Source: Sphingomonas sp. Leaf230 (GTDB lineage Bacteria; Pseudomonadota; Alphaproteobacteria; Sphingomonadales; Sphingomonadaceae). Taken from it: DNA of 64,000 bases. A program made the position numbers and the translations under genes. The stretch lies in the NCBI RefSeq assembly GCF_001421745.1, contig NZ_LMKW01000001.1, positions 798,464-862,463 on the forward strand. Reading direction: 5' to 3'. Positions 1 to 8,410 of this stretch are shown piece after piece (position 1 is the stretch's first letter; each line of letters begins with the position of its first letter). The notes under the pieces were generated by a model. That model saw only the letters and a program-made list of their open reading frames with translations, did not search any database and was not told where the DNA came from.

Positions 1-1
1 G

Positions 2-376
2 CAGCTGATGTCGCGGGTCGTCGGCTGCGATCTCGTTACGCTCGACTATGAGGATCGGCTGGCGGCGTTGCGGGCGAGCGGCGTGGCGCTGTGGGACGTG
101 ATCGGGTCGGCGCGGCGAATTGGAAGCAGCGACGCGGCGATCCTCGACGCCGAAGGCAACGACATCGTCGCGCTCATCGGCCAACTACCGAAGCTTCGCG
201 CGCTCGCCTTCAACGGCGGTACCGCGCTCAAGCAGGGCCTGAAGCTGCTCGGACCGAACTTTGCTGGACCGACTATCGTCGCGCTTCCCTCCAGCAGCCC
301 GCTGCATACGATTGGCGTCGCGGCAAAGCAGCCTGCCTGGAACCAGCTCGCCGCGTTCCTGCTCGACCGGACGTGA
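2..376 (+). CDS. DNA-deoxyinosine (hypoxanthine/uracil) glycosylase, 5' partial
   Basis: The reading frame is open to the left edge, so the N-terminus lies outside the window. The remaining ~124 residues resemble the C-terminal part of the small Mug/UDG-like hypoxanthine-DNA glycosylases: GVALWDVIGSARR, then GSSDAAI, and near the end LPSSSP, which matches the family's C-terminal catalytic loop. Known role of the family: removal of deaminated bases from DNA in base-excision repair, in the cytoplasm. The first catalytic motif (GSxPG) would lie in the missing part. The downstream DUF1993 gene starts 23 bp later and may be co-transcribed. The family call rests on remembered motif similarity. Confidence 0.75.
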   Translation, partial: QLMSRVVGCDLVTLDYEDRLAALRASGVALWDVIGSARRIGSSDAAILDAEGNDIVALIGQLPKLRALAFNGGTALKQGLKLLGPNFAGPTIVALPSSSPLHTIGVAAKQPAWNQLAAFLLDRT

Positions 377-398
377 TTGCGCGCCTACGCCTGTGTCC

Positions 399-899
399 AT
401 GACCCAGCTCTATGACCTCACCGTCCCCGCGTTTCGCCGCGGTTTCGCCAGTCTTTCGGCGATCCTGAAATCGGGCGAAGCCTATGCACAGGAGCACGGC
501 ATTGCCGAGGCGGACATGCTCGGCACGCGCCTGATCGACGACATGGCGCCACTCACCGCGCAGGTCCAGCGGGCGAGCGATACGGCCAAGGGCGCGATGG
601 TCCGGCTCGGCGGCGTTCCGACGATCGCAATGGCCGACGACGAGACGAGTTTCACAGCGCTTCAACGGCGGATTGCTGCAACGGTTGCGTTCATGGATGG
701 CGTGCCGCGCGAGGCGATCGACGGCAAGGAGAATGCTCTCGTCACGGTCGTCACGCCCAGCCGGACGTTCGACTTTACGGGACAGAGCTATGTGCTCGGG
801 TTCGTGCTGCCCAATTTCTATTTCCACATCACGACCGCCTACGCGCTGTTGCGGATGCGCGGCGTGCCGATCGGCAAGATGGACTATCTCGGCCGGTAG
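399..899 (+). CDS. DUF1993 family protein
   Basis: This 166-residue protein begins MTQLYDLTVPAFRRG and contains FDFTGQSYVLGFVLPNFYFHI near the C-terminus, as is usual for DUF1993 (a helical, DinB-like fold). The frame is open further upstream, but that stretch overlaps the glycosylase gene and reads like a shadow, so the ATG at 399 is chosen. No signal peptide or membrane segment is seen. The family has no established reaction. The conserved histidine in FYFHIT would fit a metal-binding four-helix bundle, but that is inference. Confidence 0.8.
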   Translation: MTQLYDLTVPAFRRGFASLSAILKSGEAYAQEHGIAEADMLGTRLIDDMAPLTAQVQRASDTAKGAMVRLGGVPTIAMADDETSFTALQRRIAATVAFMDGVPREAIDGKENALVTVVTPSRTFDFTGQSYVLGFVLPNFYFHITTAYALLRMRGVPIGKMDYLGR

Positions 900-985
900 C
901 AGCCCGCATCGACGTCGATAACCGCCTGTAGCGAGGCGGATAAATGATACTGGCGGAGAACTCCGCGCTGCGGCAAGGGCGAGCG

Positions 986-1570
986 ATGTCGATCGAAACG
1001 CTCATCGCCCAATACGGCCTCGCCGCGATATTCTTGGGCGCGGGGCTCGAAGGCGAAACCGCGGTCGTGACCGGCGGCGTGCTGGCGCACCAGCATTTGC
1101 TACCGCTCTGGGGCAGCGCCGCTGCGGCCGTCGCGGGATCGTTCGCCGCGGACCAGCTCTTCTTCCTTGCCGGGCGACGCTACCGCGACACCGCCCGCGT
1201 CCGCAAGATCGCCGCCAAGCCGGCCTTCGCCAAGGCACTCGACACGCTGGAACGCCATCCGACCGTCTTCATCCTCGGCTTCCGCTTTCTCTACGGCCTG
1301 CGCACCATCAGCCCCATAGCTATCGGCACGTCGCACGTCCCGGCGCGCACGTTCATGATGCTCAATGCGATCTCCGCGGCTGTCTGGGGCGTGATGTTCA
1401 CCGGCATCGGCTATCTGTTCGGCGACACGCTGCTCGACGCGGTCCACAGCATCATGCCGAGGCACAAGCTGGCCGGCGTTGCGATCCTCGCCGTCGTCGT
1501 TGCGGTGGTGATGACCGCGATCCGCTATTGGCGCGGACGTCGATCCAACGCGGTACCGAAGACTAGCTGA
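986..1570 (+). CDS. DedA family membrane protein
   Basis: This 194-residue integral membrane protein belongs to the DedA/SNARE-associated (VTT) family. The N-terminal GLEGETAVVTGGVLA segment and the motif RFLYGLRTISPIAIG match the family's conserved re-entrant and arginine motifs. Four to five hydrophobic segments are visible, the last just before a basic tail. DedA proteins are known to act in inner-membrane lipid or ion homeostasis, and some flip undecaprenyl phosphate or other lipids. An in-frame ATG at 944 exists; 986 is preferred because it begins directly at the conserved MSIETLIAQYGL segment, but the choice is open. It appears to be a single-gene unit. Confidence 0.85.
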   Translation: MSIETLIAQYGLAAIFLGAGLEGETAVVTGGVLAHQHLLPLWGSAAAAVAGSFAADQLFFLAGRRYRDTARVRKIAAKPAFAKALDTLERHPTVFILGFRFLYGLRTISPIAIGTSHVPARTFMMLNAISAAVWGVMFTGIGYLFGDTLLDAVHSIMPRHKLAGVAILAVVVAVVMTAIRYWRGRRSNAVPKTS

Positions 1571-1894
1571 CTAATAGCGAATACTCGAGAATACGGCCCC
1601 TGGCAGATGCCGGCAGGCCGCGAACTCTTCCAGAGCTCGCGCTCAAAAATGGTGGCCCAGCAGAAGGGCTCCACTGGACCACTAGGTTCCGTCTAGGGAG
1701 CTTCACTTCGCCTTGACGTTGCCCCGTTGTAATACCCACTTATCAAATAGTAATAGAGTTATTCACCACCCTCGGTGAGTAGAGTATAAATTGCGCCGAA
1801 ATGCATCGACTCTAAAACGTACTTCGATAGCTCAAAAATACAAAAGACGACGACTTCCCCAGAACGGAAAGTACGTCGCCTTTCTAGTCTTCGA
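1571..1894. other. Low-GC intergenic stretch, no gene recognised
   Basis: No convincing gene, tRNA or transposase fragment is seen here. From about 1735 onward the base composition drops well below that of the flanking genes, with several A/T-rich runs. A 96-codon open frame on the plus strand (1791-2081) has no ribosome-binding site and unusual composition, and it overlaps the lipoprotein gene, so it is not called. The stretch could hold a small RNA or be the scar of past insertion. Confidence 0.4.
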
Positions 1895-1928
1895 ACAGAT
1901 GGTTCGATTACCGAACCAAACTATCTGT
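1895..1928 (-). terminator. Bulged hairpin downstream of the small lipoprotein gene
   Basis: Outer arms ACAGAT/ATCTGT (1895-1900 and 1923-1928) enclose inner arms GGTTCG/CGAACC (1901-1906 and 1912-1917), with a five-base bulge. The structure begins about 20 bases after the stop of the minus-strand lipoprotein gene, as expected for its 3' end. There is no clear U-run, so intrinsic termination is uncertain. Confidence 0.3.
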
Positions 1929-1947
1929 TACAATTTCAAGTTATTGA

Positions 1948-2166
1948 TCAGAGCGCGTTGCCGCTCGAATTCGAATCGACCGAGTTCTCGAGGTCCGTCG
2001 AGTTGCTCGTCTCGATACCATCGACAGCGGAAAGATTCGCATCGGACTCTTCGACGACCGTGTTCGACTGAATGTCGGTAACGTTCTCGGTCGCTGCGGG
2101 CTTCGTGCAAGCGGCAAGGCCAAGCGCCAGGACTGCAATCATTGGCACGATCGTGATCTTCTTCAT
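1948..2166 (-). CDS. Small secreted lipoprotein, unknown function
   Basis: The 72-residue product starts MKKITIVPMIAVLALGLAAC, a textbook lipoprotein signal with the lipobox LAAC and the lipidated Cys at residue 20. The mature part is short, acidic and rich in Ser, Asn, Asp and Glu, with no recognisable domain. A good ribosome-binding site (GGAGACC) lies before the ATG at 2166. It should be anchored in the outer or inner membrane facing the periplasm. Its composition is lower in GC than its neighbours. I do not recognise a specific family; similar small acidic lipoproteins are common in sphingomonads. Confidence 0.65.
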   Translation of the reverse strand: MKKITIVPMIAVLALGLAACTKPAATENVTDIQSNTVVEESDANLSAVDGIETSNSTDLENSVDSNSSGNAL

Positions 2167-2288
2167 CGAATGGTCTCCGTGATGACTAGTGCAGAATTAC
2201 GACCGCAGTGCGCGAAATCGATCCTGGAACCGAAAGCTACCCAGCGATGCGGTCGAACGCAATACCCTATCGTATGACTATGATTTAA

Positions 2289-4778
2289 TCACCAGCTCAG
2301 GCCGGCGCGTGCGTAGACGTAGCGGCCGTTGAACCCGAACGGCGAGTAATAGGGATAGCCGATCACCCCGGTCGGGTTGTTCGCGATGCTCGTCGCGTCC
2401 GGATAGACGTCGAACAGGTTGCTGACGCCGAGCCCGATCTGCGCGCCCTTCTTCGCCTGGTAGCGGAGTTCGAGATCGGTGATCAGGTGCTTGCCGCTAT
2501 GCACGTCGCCGGCCGCCGTCGTGCCGGGTTGAGTCACGTCGCCATAATAGGTGACGCGGGCCAGTGCGCCGAGTTGGTCGAGCGACCAATCGATCGACCC
2601 GGTCACCTTCTCGCCCGGCGTACCGTTCTCGAGCGACTCGATGCGGTTGCGAGCGAACAGCGTCGGTGCGGGGTTAAGCGTCGAGGTCGATGTCGGCACG
2701 CGGGTGACGTTCACGTCGTTGACGTTGCCGGCGATCGTCAGGTCGAACGTCCCGGCAGCATCGGTCAACAGCCGGTAATGCGCGACCGCGTCGATGCCCT
2801 TTGTGGTCGAGGCGATGCCGTTGACGAAGAACCGCGCTGCCGTTGCCCCTGATCCTGCGAGCAAGTTGAGGATCTGCGCATTGACCGCGGCGGATTGGGT
2901 CGACGACGTGGTGATGTTCTCCGAAAGACCGATCTGATTGCGGATGCGGATGTGGTACGCATCGACGGTCAGGTCGAACCCGCCGAAGCGAATGACGGTA
3001 CCGACCGAAAAATTGGTCGACTTCTCAGGCTCGAGCGGAAGGCCTCCGAGCCTAGCCGCAATGGGGCTTACCGAAGGGTAGGTTCCGGTCTGAACTGGGT
3101 TTCCGTTTTGAATGACGGTTGCGACCGAGGTGAAATACTGCTGCTGGAGCGCCGGCGCGCGGAAGCCGGTCGATGCCGTTCCACGGAGCGCAAACCAGCG
3201 TGCGAAGTCATAGCGCGCGGAGACCTTACCGGTGCCGGTCGAGCCGAAATCAGAATAATCCTCACCGCGTCCGGCGAGCCCAAGCAGCAACTTGTCCGTC
3301 ACCTGCGCTTCGACATCGAGATAGACGCTGCCATTGCGACGGCTCCGCTCGATCGCGTTGTCCGGGGAGAATCCACCAAAGCCCTGCGCGCCTGGGGGTG
3401 CGGTCGGCAGTGCGCCGGTCACCGTCCGATCGGTGGGATAGCCATAGGATGCGAGTTCGCCGGACTGGATCTTGAACCCCTCGCGGCGCCCTTCGAGCCC
3501 GAACGCGACGTTGACGCCCTGCAACACGTCGAACTTGCGATCGACATCAAGCCCGACGATGTACTGGTCGTAGATCAGCGCGCCGTCGGAGAAGTCGCGC
3601 GGCGTGGTGCGGCCGTAGGCATAGTTCGCGGAGTCCAGCGTCCGGAACCCGATCTTGTTGCGGCCATAGCTCGCGTTCAGGTCGACGTTCCAGTCGGCGA
3701 CCACGCCCTTGATGCCGATGGCCGAGTTGATGTCGCGCGACTTGGTATTGATCAGCGGCAGGAACCCATCGGACAGCCCTGCCAGCTCCAGTCGCGCGAC
3801 TGCTACCGGGTCCGACTGCAACGGCAATCGCGGGAAGGCCGCGCTGCGCGTGTCGCGGTCCTGATAGCCGAGCCAGCCGTACAGCTTCCACGTGCCGGTC
3901 AGCGTCGTGCCGGCGTTGGCGAAGATGCTGTATTGCTCGACCTTGGGATCGCCGAAGAGGCCGGTCACACGACCCGGCGTCCCGGGGATTTTGACCAGCG
4001 CGCGCGTGTCGAAGTCGGCGCGGTTGGTCGCCTGGCGATCCAGATACTCACCCGAGACGGTTAGAAAGCCGTCCTCGCCAAAGCCGATGCCCTGCCAGCC
4101 GGACACGGTCAGCGCATGCTCGCCGTTCGTGCTGCGGCTGCCGCGCGCGGTGTCGATATCGGTGTTGTAGAAGCCGTAATTGACGGTCATGCCACCGCCC
4201 GACCGGGCCTCGCGCAGTCGCAGGTTGACGACGCCGGCGATCGCATCAGAGCCATATTGTGCGGACGCGCCGTCACGCAGCACCTCGATGCGATCGAGCG
4301 CAACCGTCGGGATCGTGTTCAGGTCGACTGCAGCCGAGCCGCGCCCCACCGACCCGCCGACGTTGAGCAGCGCCGCGGTATGGCCGCGCACGCCGTTGAC
4401 CAGCACCAGCGTCTGGTCGGGCGACAGGCCGCGCAACGTCGCCGGGCGGATCGCGTCGGTGCCGTCGACCGCCGACGGACGCGGGAAATCGATCGAGGGG
4501 GCGATCGCCGACAGCGCCGCGCCCAGTTCGGTCGTCCCCTGGCGCTGGATCGCGGCCGAACTCAGCACGTCGACCGGCGACGCGCTGTCGAGCCGCGACC
4601 GACCAACCGCGCGGGTGCCCGTGACGATGATATCGTCTCCCGTGTCGGGCGCCGCAGCGGGGTCTGCGGCAGGCGCCGTCGCCGTTTGCGCGGGCACTTC
4701 CTGCGCATGGGCTACCTGCGCGCTGGCAAAGGCAAGGGTCGAGGCGGCGAGCGTCAACGCGGTACGATAAGCAGTCAT
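2289..4778 (-). CDS. TonB-dependent outer membrane receptor
   Basis: An 829-residue receptor. The start at 4778 gives a normal signal peptide (MTAYRTALTLAASTLAFASA, cleaved near AHAQ) with AGGGA upstream; the longer in-frame start only adds implausible sequence. After it comes the TonB-box-like DDIIVTG, then a plug domain (about residues 50-190) with LRGLSPDQTLVLVNGVRGH and RIEVLRDGASAQYGSDAIAGV. The rest is a beta-barrel ending in RYVYARAGLSW with the usual terminal aromatic residue. Known role: energised import of a ligand too large for porins. It lies 65 bp downstream of a four-gene operon on the same strand and is probably the last gene of that unit. The ligand cannot be read from the sequence. 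Confidence 0.9.
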   Translation of the reverse strand: MTAYRTALTLAASTLAFASAQVAHAQEVPAQTATAPAADPAAAPDTGDDIIVTGTRAVGRSRLDSASPVDVLSSAAIQRQGTTELGAALSAIAPSIDFPRPSAVDGTDAIRPATLRGLSPDQTLVLVNGVRGHTAALLNVGGSVGRGSAAVDLNTIPTVALDRIEVLRDGASAQYGSDAIAGVVNLRLREARSGGGMTVNYGFYNTDIDTARGSRSTNGEHALTVSGWQGIGFGEDGFLTVSGEYLDRQATNRADFDTRALVKIPGTPGRVTGLFGDPKVEQYSIFANAGTTLTGTWKLYGWLGYQDRDTRSAAFPRLPLQSDPVAVARLELAGLSDGFLPLINTKSRDINSAIGIKGVVADWNVDLNASYGRNKIGFRTLDSANYAYGRTTPRDFSDGALIYDQYIVGLDVDRKFDVLQGVNVAFGLEGRREGFKIQSGELASYGYPTDRTVTGALPTAPPGAQGFGGFSPDNAIERSRRNGSVYLDVEAQVTDKLLLGLAGRGEDYSDFGSTGTGKVSARYDFARWFALRGTASTGFRAPALQQQYFTSVATVIQNGNPVQTGTYPSVSPIAARLGGLPLEPEKSTNFSVGTVIRFGGFDLTVDAYHIRIRNQIGLSENITTSSTQSAAVNAQILNLLAGSGATAARFFVNGIASTTKGIDAVAHYRLLTDAAGTFDLTIAGNVNDVNVTRVPTSTSTLNPAPTLFARNRIESLENGTPGEKVTGSIDWSLDQLGALARVTYYGDVTQPGTTAAGDVHSGKHLITDLELRYQAKKGAQIGLGVSNLFDVYPDATSIANNPTGVIGYPYYSPFGFNGRYVYARAGLSW

Positions 4779-4843
4779 GATAGTGTCCCTGTTAGTGGAT
4801 CGCTCTGCGACGATCTCCGTGCGAACCGAACGAGCGGTCGCAG

Positions 4844-5614
4844 TCATCGGTCCCGATAGGTCCCAAGCGACTGGCCGATAAGTGAAAAGAATGCGCGGCT
4901 GGATGCGCTGGCTGCAACGTCCCATTCGGGATGCCATTGTACCGCCAGCACGTCGCCGCCGCACGGACGCGCCGAGAACGCCTCGACCAGCCCGTCCGAA
5001 ACCGCATGCGCTTCGACGCTGAGCCCCTCCCCCAGCCGATCGATACCCTGCCGGTGAACCGACGTGACCGAGATGCTGGGCTCGGCGATCGCAGCTGCGA
5101 GCATCCCGCCCGATCGCAGTCTCACGTCGTGGACATGGTCGAACAACGTCTCGTAGGCGGTCACATCGTCGGTCGATCGGTGATGGCCATCGTCCAGTGC
5201 GTCGGTCAGCGTACCGCCGAACAGCACGTTCAGCTCCTGCAACCCGCGGCAGATACCGAACACCGGCCGCCCCGCCTCGATCATTCGCCCGGCGAGTTCG
5301 AGCGCCACCGCATCACGGTCCAGATCGAGCGCATCGTCGGCCGCGTCGGACTTGCCGTAGCGGGCACCCGCGACGTTCGACCGCGATCCGGTCAGCAACA
5401 GGCCGTCGAGCCGCGATGCCAACGCCCGCGTGTCCATCGCATCCGCCACGGCCGGCACCAGCAGGACGGTGGCGCCGGCATAGCGCACCAGCGGCTCGAC
5501 GAAGCGGGTGGCCACCGCCTGGATCGGACGGTCAACGACCTCGTTGCAGCAGAGCACGCCAATCACCGGCTTGGGCGGCCCATCCTCCCGACGACAGCAG
5601 GCAAAGCGCATCAT
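4844..5614 (-). CDS. Class C26 gamma-glutamyl hydrolase-type amidotransferase
   Basis: This 256-residue protein has the class-I glutamine amidotransferase fold of the PuuD/peptidase C26 group. The nucleophile elbow is GICRGLQELN (Cys122), and the other catalytic residues lie in WHPEW (His228 and Glu230). Family members hydrolyse gamma-glutamyl amides, for example gamma-glutamyl-GABA in putrescine catabolism, in the cytoplasm. No other putrescine genes are nearby. Instead its ATG overlaps the stop of the serine acetyltransferase gene (ATGA), so the two are translationally coupled. The substrate is unknown; gamma-glutamyl derivatives of an amine or of cysteine are possible. Confidence 0.8.
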   Translation of the reverse strand: MMRFACCRREDGPPKPVIGVLCCNEVVDRPIQAVATRFVEPLVRYAGATVLLVPAVADAMDTRALASRLDGLLLTGSRSNVAGARYGKSDAADDALDLDRDAVALELAGRMIEAGRPVFGICRGLQELNVLFGGTLTDALDDGHHRSTDDVTAYETLFDHVHDVRLRSGGMLAAAIAEPSISVTSVHRQGIDRLGEGLSVEAHAVSDGLVEAFSARPCGGDVLAVQWHPEWDVAASASSRAFFSLIGQSLGTYRDR

Positions 5615-6573
5615 GCGGCGCGTCCTCGCAGCGTCTCGTGCAGCTGGTCCGCGGCATCGCCCGCCAGGATTACGGCGGTCGGCTGCGCGACGACGCTACC
5701 CGCGGGCACGTCCTCCAGCAGCCAGACATTGCCGCCGATCGTCGCGCCGCGCCCGATCGTCACGCGGCCGAGGATCGTAGCGCCGGCATAGATCACCACG
5801 TCGTCCTCGACGATCGGATGCCGCGCCAGTCGTTCGCGCGCCGACACGTCGGTGACCCCGAGCGGACTGCGCGCGCCGAGCGTGACGTGCTGGTAGATCT
5901 GTACCCGGTCGCCGATGATCGCGGTCTCGCCGATCACGACGCCGGTGCCGTGATCGATGAAGAAGCTGCGGCCGATCGTCGCGCCCGGGTGGATGTCGAT
6001 ACCGGTGCGGTTGTTGGCAAGTTCGGAGATGATCCGTGCGACGATCGGCGCGCCCAGGCCGTAGAGCGCGTGCGCGATCCGGTGATACAGGATCGCGACG
6101 ATGCCGGGGTAGCAGATCAGGATCTCGTCCGCGCTGCGGGCCGCCGGATCGCCGAGGAATGCCGCGCGGACATCGTCGTCGACCAGTTCGCGGATCGGCC
6201 CCAGTTCCGCGCAGAACAGGCCGATGATCATGCTCGCGTGGCTGACGTCGAACGACAGCACCGCCTCTTCCTGCCAATAGGCGAATTCACGTTCGACCTG
6301 CCGTTGCAGCCGTTCCAGCGCCTGTCGCAGCCGCGTCTCGACGAACGCATCCTCACGCTCGACCGGACCTGCGAACATGCCGAGCCGCCCGGGAAACAGC
6401 GCCGCGACGAGATCGTCGAGCGCGCGACCGGTCTCGTCCAGCGACGGAAAACGCGCGACGCTATGTCGGCCGTCCTGCTCCTGCCGCCAGGCGCGACGCG
6501 CGCTGCGCAGTTCATCGATCGTCGCGGCGAGGTCGATCGGGTCGGATGCTGATGACACGGCGTTGTCCTTCAT
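5611..6573 (-). CDS. Serine O-acetyltransferase (EpsC/CysE type)
   Basis: A 320-residue enzyme with an N-terminal helical region (about 1-180) and a C-terminal left-handed beta-helix built from hexapeptide repeats (GIDIHPGATIG, VIGETAIIGD, VTIGRGATIGG). The NRTGIDIHPGA and DHGTGVVIGE motifs mark serine acetyltransferases. Known reaction: acetyl-CoA plus L-serine gives O-acetylserine, the precursor for cysteine and for some diaminopropionate pathways. The ATG at 6573 follows the stop of the PhnD-like gene by one base, and its own stop overlaps the C26 gene. Its place in this operon rather than beside a cysteine synthase suggests a specialised role. Confidence 0.85.
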   Translation of the reverse strand: MKDNAVSSASDPIDLAATIDELRSARRAWRQEQDGRHSVARFPSLDETGRALDDLVAALFPGRLGMFAGPVEREDAFVETRLRQALERLQRQVEREFAYWQEEAVLSFDVSHASMIIGLFCAELGPIRELVDDDVRAAFLGDPAARSADEILICYPGIVAILYHRIAHALYGLGAPIVARIISELANNRTGIDIHPGATIGRSFFIDHGTGVVIGETAIIGDRVQIYQHVTLGARSPLGVTDVSARERLARHPIVEDDVVIYAGATILGRVTIGRGATIGGNVWLLEDVPAGSVVAQPTAVILAGDAADQLHETLRGRAA

Positions 6574-6574
6574 G

Positions 6575-7372
6575 TCAGCGGAGCGTGGGATAGCCGGCCC
6601 GGACGGCCTCGGCTTCCAGCGTCGATATCGTCGCCAGCGCGTCTGGCTCGGCGGGTATGATCCCGGCGAGGAACAGCGTCTCGCGTACCGCCGCCAGATC
6701 GGGATCGGCAGCGACATGATCGAGCGCAATCTGCAACGCCGTCACCGTCTCGGCGTCGGTCCCGGCCGCGGTCACAAAGGGCAGGCTCGGCGATGCAGGG
6801 CTGGGCGCGACGATCTTCAGGCCCGCCACCAACGTCGGCTCGAACCGCGCGATCGCCGCATAGGTCACGCGGTCGATCGCCGCGAGATCCGCCTTGCCCG
6901 TTCCGACCGCGACGATGCTGGCTCGATGCGCGCCGGTTTCGACCACCTCGGCAAAGAACGGCCCCTGCCCCGCAAACGGCGCTACCGTCGCGCGGAACAG
7001 GTTCATGCCGGTGTTCGACTGGCGGTCGTTGATGGCCGCGCGGCTACTGCGAAACGCCGCGACCGAACCGCGGGGATCGTCCGCTCTCGCCACGATCAAG
7101 CTGCCACTTTCTTCGCCAACGTAGATCGGGAACGCGATCACTTGCAGATCCAGCGTCGGATCGGCGATCAACGGATAGCCACAGGCCTGACCGAACAGCA
7201 GCGCCGGATCGCGCCAGATCGCATGGACGTCGCGCGTTCGATCGAGCCGATCGGGCACCTCCGCGACACCGCGTTCGCGCAGGACAGCGGCGATCGCCGA
7301 CCACAGCCGATCGTTCGCATCATGCTGCGCCGGGTGATCGTACATCCCGAGCGAGGCGATCCGGCCCGTCAA
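6575..7372 (-). CDS. PhnD-like phosphate/phosphonate substrate-binding protein
   Basis: This 265-residue protein matches the periplasmic-binding fold of the PhnD group: MYDHPAQHDANDRLW near the start, DPALLFGQACGYPL, a central SNTGMNLFRATVAPFA and IDRVTYAAIARFEP. Family members usually deliver phosphonate, phosphite or related anions to an ABC transporter. Two things are odd: there is no signal peptide, and no permease or ATPase gene lies nearby, so a cytoplasmic sensing or enzyme-linked role is possible. The start is a TTG at 7372 that overlaps the desaturase stop (TTGA); an internal ATG at 7345 is the alternative. Confidence 0.75.
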   Translation of the reverse strand: MTGRIASLGMYDHPAQHDANDRLWSAIAAVLRERGVAEVPDRLDRTRDVHAIWRDPALLFGQACGYPLIADPTLDLQVIAFPIYVGEESGSLIVARADDPRGSVAAFRSSRAAINDRQSNTGMNLFRATVAPFAGQGPFFAEVVETGAHRASIVAVGTGKADLAAIDRVTYAAIARFEPTLVAGLKIVAPSPASPSLPFVTAAGTDAETVTALQIALDHVAADPDLAAVRETLFLAGIIPAEPDALATISTLEAEAVRAGYPTLR

Positions 7373-8262
7373 GACACGGGCTCGCGGTGGAGGGGATGGA
7401 CCATGTCGTCATGCGCGCTGAAGGCGAACCGCCGGACGATCTCGCCATATCCCCGATAGATCGGTGCCCCCGCGTCGGCGAACCGGGCTCGGTTATGGCG
7501 GTGGTACGCCGGCAGGTCGTACCAGGCGAGCGACGGCCGCTCGTGATGTGCGGCGTGCAGATTGTTGTTGAGATACAGCAGCCCGAGCAGCCCGCCATGC
7601 TCAACGCTGGCGGCGCGACCGGGGCTTGCGAGATCGGCGCGGTGCTCTGCGTAGGAGCGAACCATGGTCAGCGACATGCCCGGATAGACGAAGCAGAGCA
7701 CGTAACGGCCGACGCCGAGACCGACATGATCGAGCCACCAGAGCACCAGCACGACCGCGACGAGGTGTGGCGCCCAGTCGCGCACCACGCGCGCCGGTTC
7801 GCGCACCAGTCGGCGGGACTCTTGCAGGAAGAAGCGGCCGACCGAGATCGCAGGTCCGAAGACCATTTGACCGAGAAGCGTCGATTGAAGCCGGCCGAGG
7901 ACTGCGGCGAAACCACGCGCCTGCACGCGGTAGCGGGACTCGGGGTCATGTCGCGGGTCGGTGATGACCTCCGCGCGGTGATGCGCGACATGGCTGCGGC
8001 GATAGAGGCGATAGGGCAGCCACAACGACAGCGGTGCAAACCCGATCGCGTCGTTGATCCACCGGATCCGCGTGGGATGTCCGTGAATGACCTCGTGCTG
8101 CAGCGACCCCTGCCAGGCGAGCAGCCACCCGCCGATCAGCACCAGCAACGGCGTCGGAATGACCGCATGCCATGCCGTAGCGACCATCCATCCGCCGTAC
8201 ACGACACCTGCCAGAAGGACGGTCGGCCATCCTACCGTCGAACTCGAAGCCTCTCGCTGCAT
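7369..8262 (-). CDS. Membrane fatty acid desaturase family protein
   Basis: A 297-residue membrane-bound di-iron enzyme. The three histidine clusters of the family are visible: HEVIHGH, HVAHHR and HAAHH, with hydrophobic segments before the first box and between the second and third. Known chemistry: O2-dependent desaturation or hydroxylation of acyl chains or related substrates in the inner membrane. Of two in-frame ATGs (8268 and 8262), 8262 is chosen because GGAG then sits at normal distance; for 8268 it would touch the start codon. It is the first gene of the operon, and a Pho-box-like repeat lies about 50 bases upstream. The true substrate is unknown. Confidence 0.85.
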   Translation of the reverse strand: MQREASSSTVGWPTVLLAGVVYGGWMVATAWHAVIPTPLLVLIGGWLLAWQGSLQHEVIHGHPTRIRWINDAIGFAPLSLWLPYRLYRRSHVAHHRAEVITDPRHDPESRYRVQARGFAAVLGRLQSTLLGQMVFGPAISVGRFFLQESRRLVREPARVVRDWAPHLVAVVLVLWWLDHVGLGVGRYVLCFVYPGMSLTMVRSYAEHRADLASPGRAASVEHGGLLGLLYLNNNLHAAHHERPSLAWYDLPAYHRHNRARFADAGAPIYRGYGEIVRRFAFSAHDDMVHPLHREPVS

Positions 8263-8308
8263 TCCCATCTCCGTCAGAGGAGACGAATATCCCCCTAGCG
8301 GATGGGAA

Positions 8309-8326
8309 TTGACAGTCGATTGAACT
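8309..8326 (-). promoter_or_regulatory. Pho-box-like direct repeat upstream of desaturase operon
   Basis: Read on the minus strand the site is AGTTCAA-TCGA-CTGTCAA, two seven-base units with a four-base spacer as in PhoB boxes. The second unit matches the CTGTCAT-type consensus in six of seven positions; the first shares only its final TCA with the consensus and TCAA with its partner. It lies 47 bases before the chosen start. This is a weak candidate supported mainly by the phosphatase genes next door. Confidence 0.3.
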
Positions 8327-8410
8327 TTGCGGTGGAAAAACTTTGATTGTCAGGCGCTAGCCCGAGCGATCGGCGACCGGTTTCCGATCCTATTCGAACG
8401 GAGGATCGTT

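Noticed and set aside
1600..1735. Possible tRNA or attachment site after the DedA gene
   Set aside because: No cloverleaf, T-loop or repeated core could be formed from the sequence by eye.
1791..2081. 96-codon plus-strand frame in the low-GC patch
   Set aside because: No ribosome-binding site, odd composition, and overlap with a lipoprotein gene that has a perfect signal and ribosome-binding site on the other strand.
8309..8314. TTGACA as a plus-strand -35 element
   Set aside because: All genes nearby on the plus strand start only at 10261, and no matching -10 follows. The sequence is better read on the minus strand as part of a Pho-like repeat.
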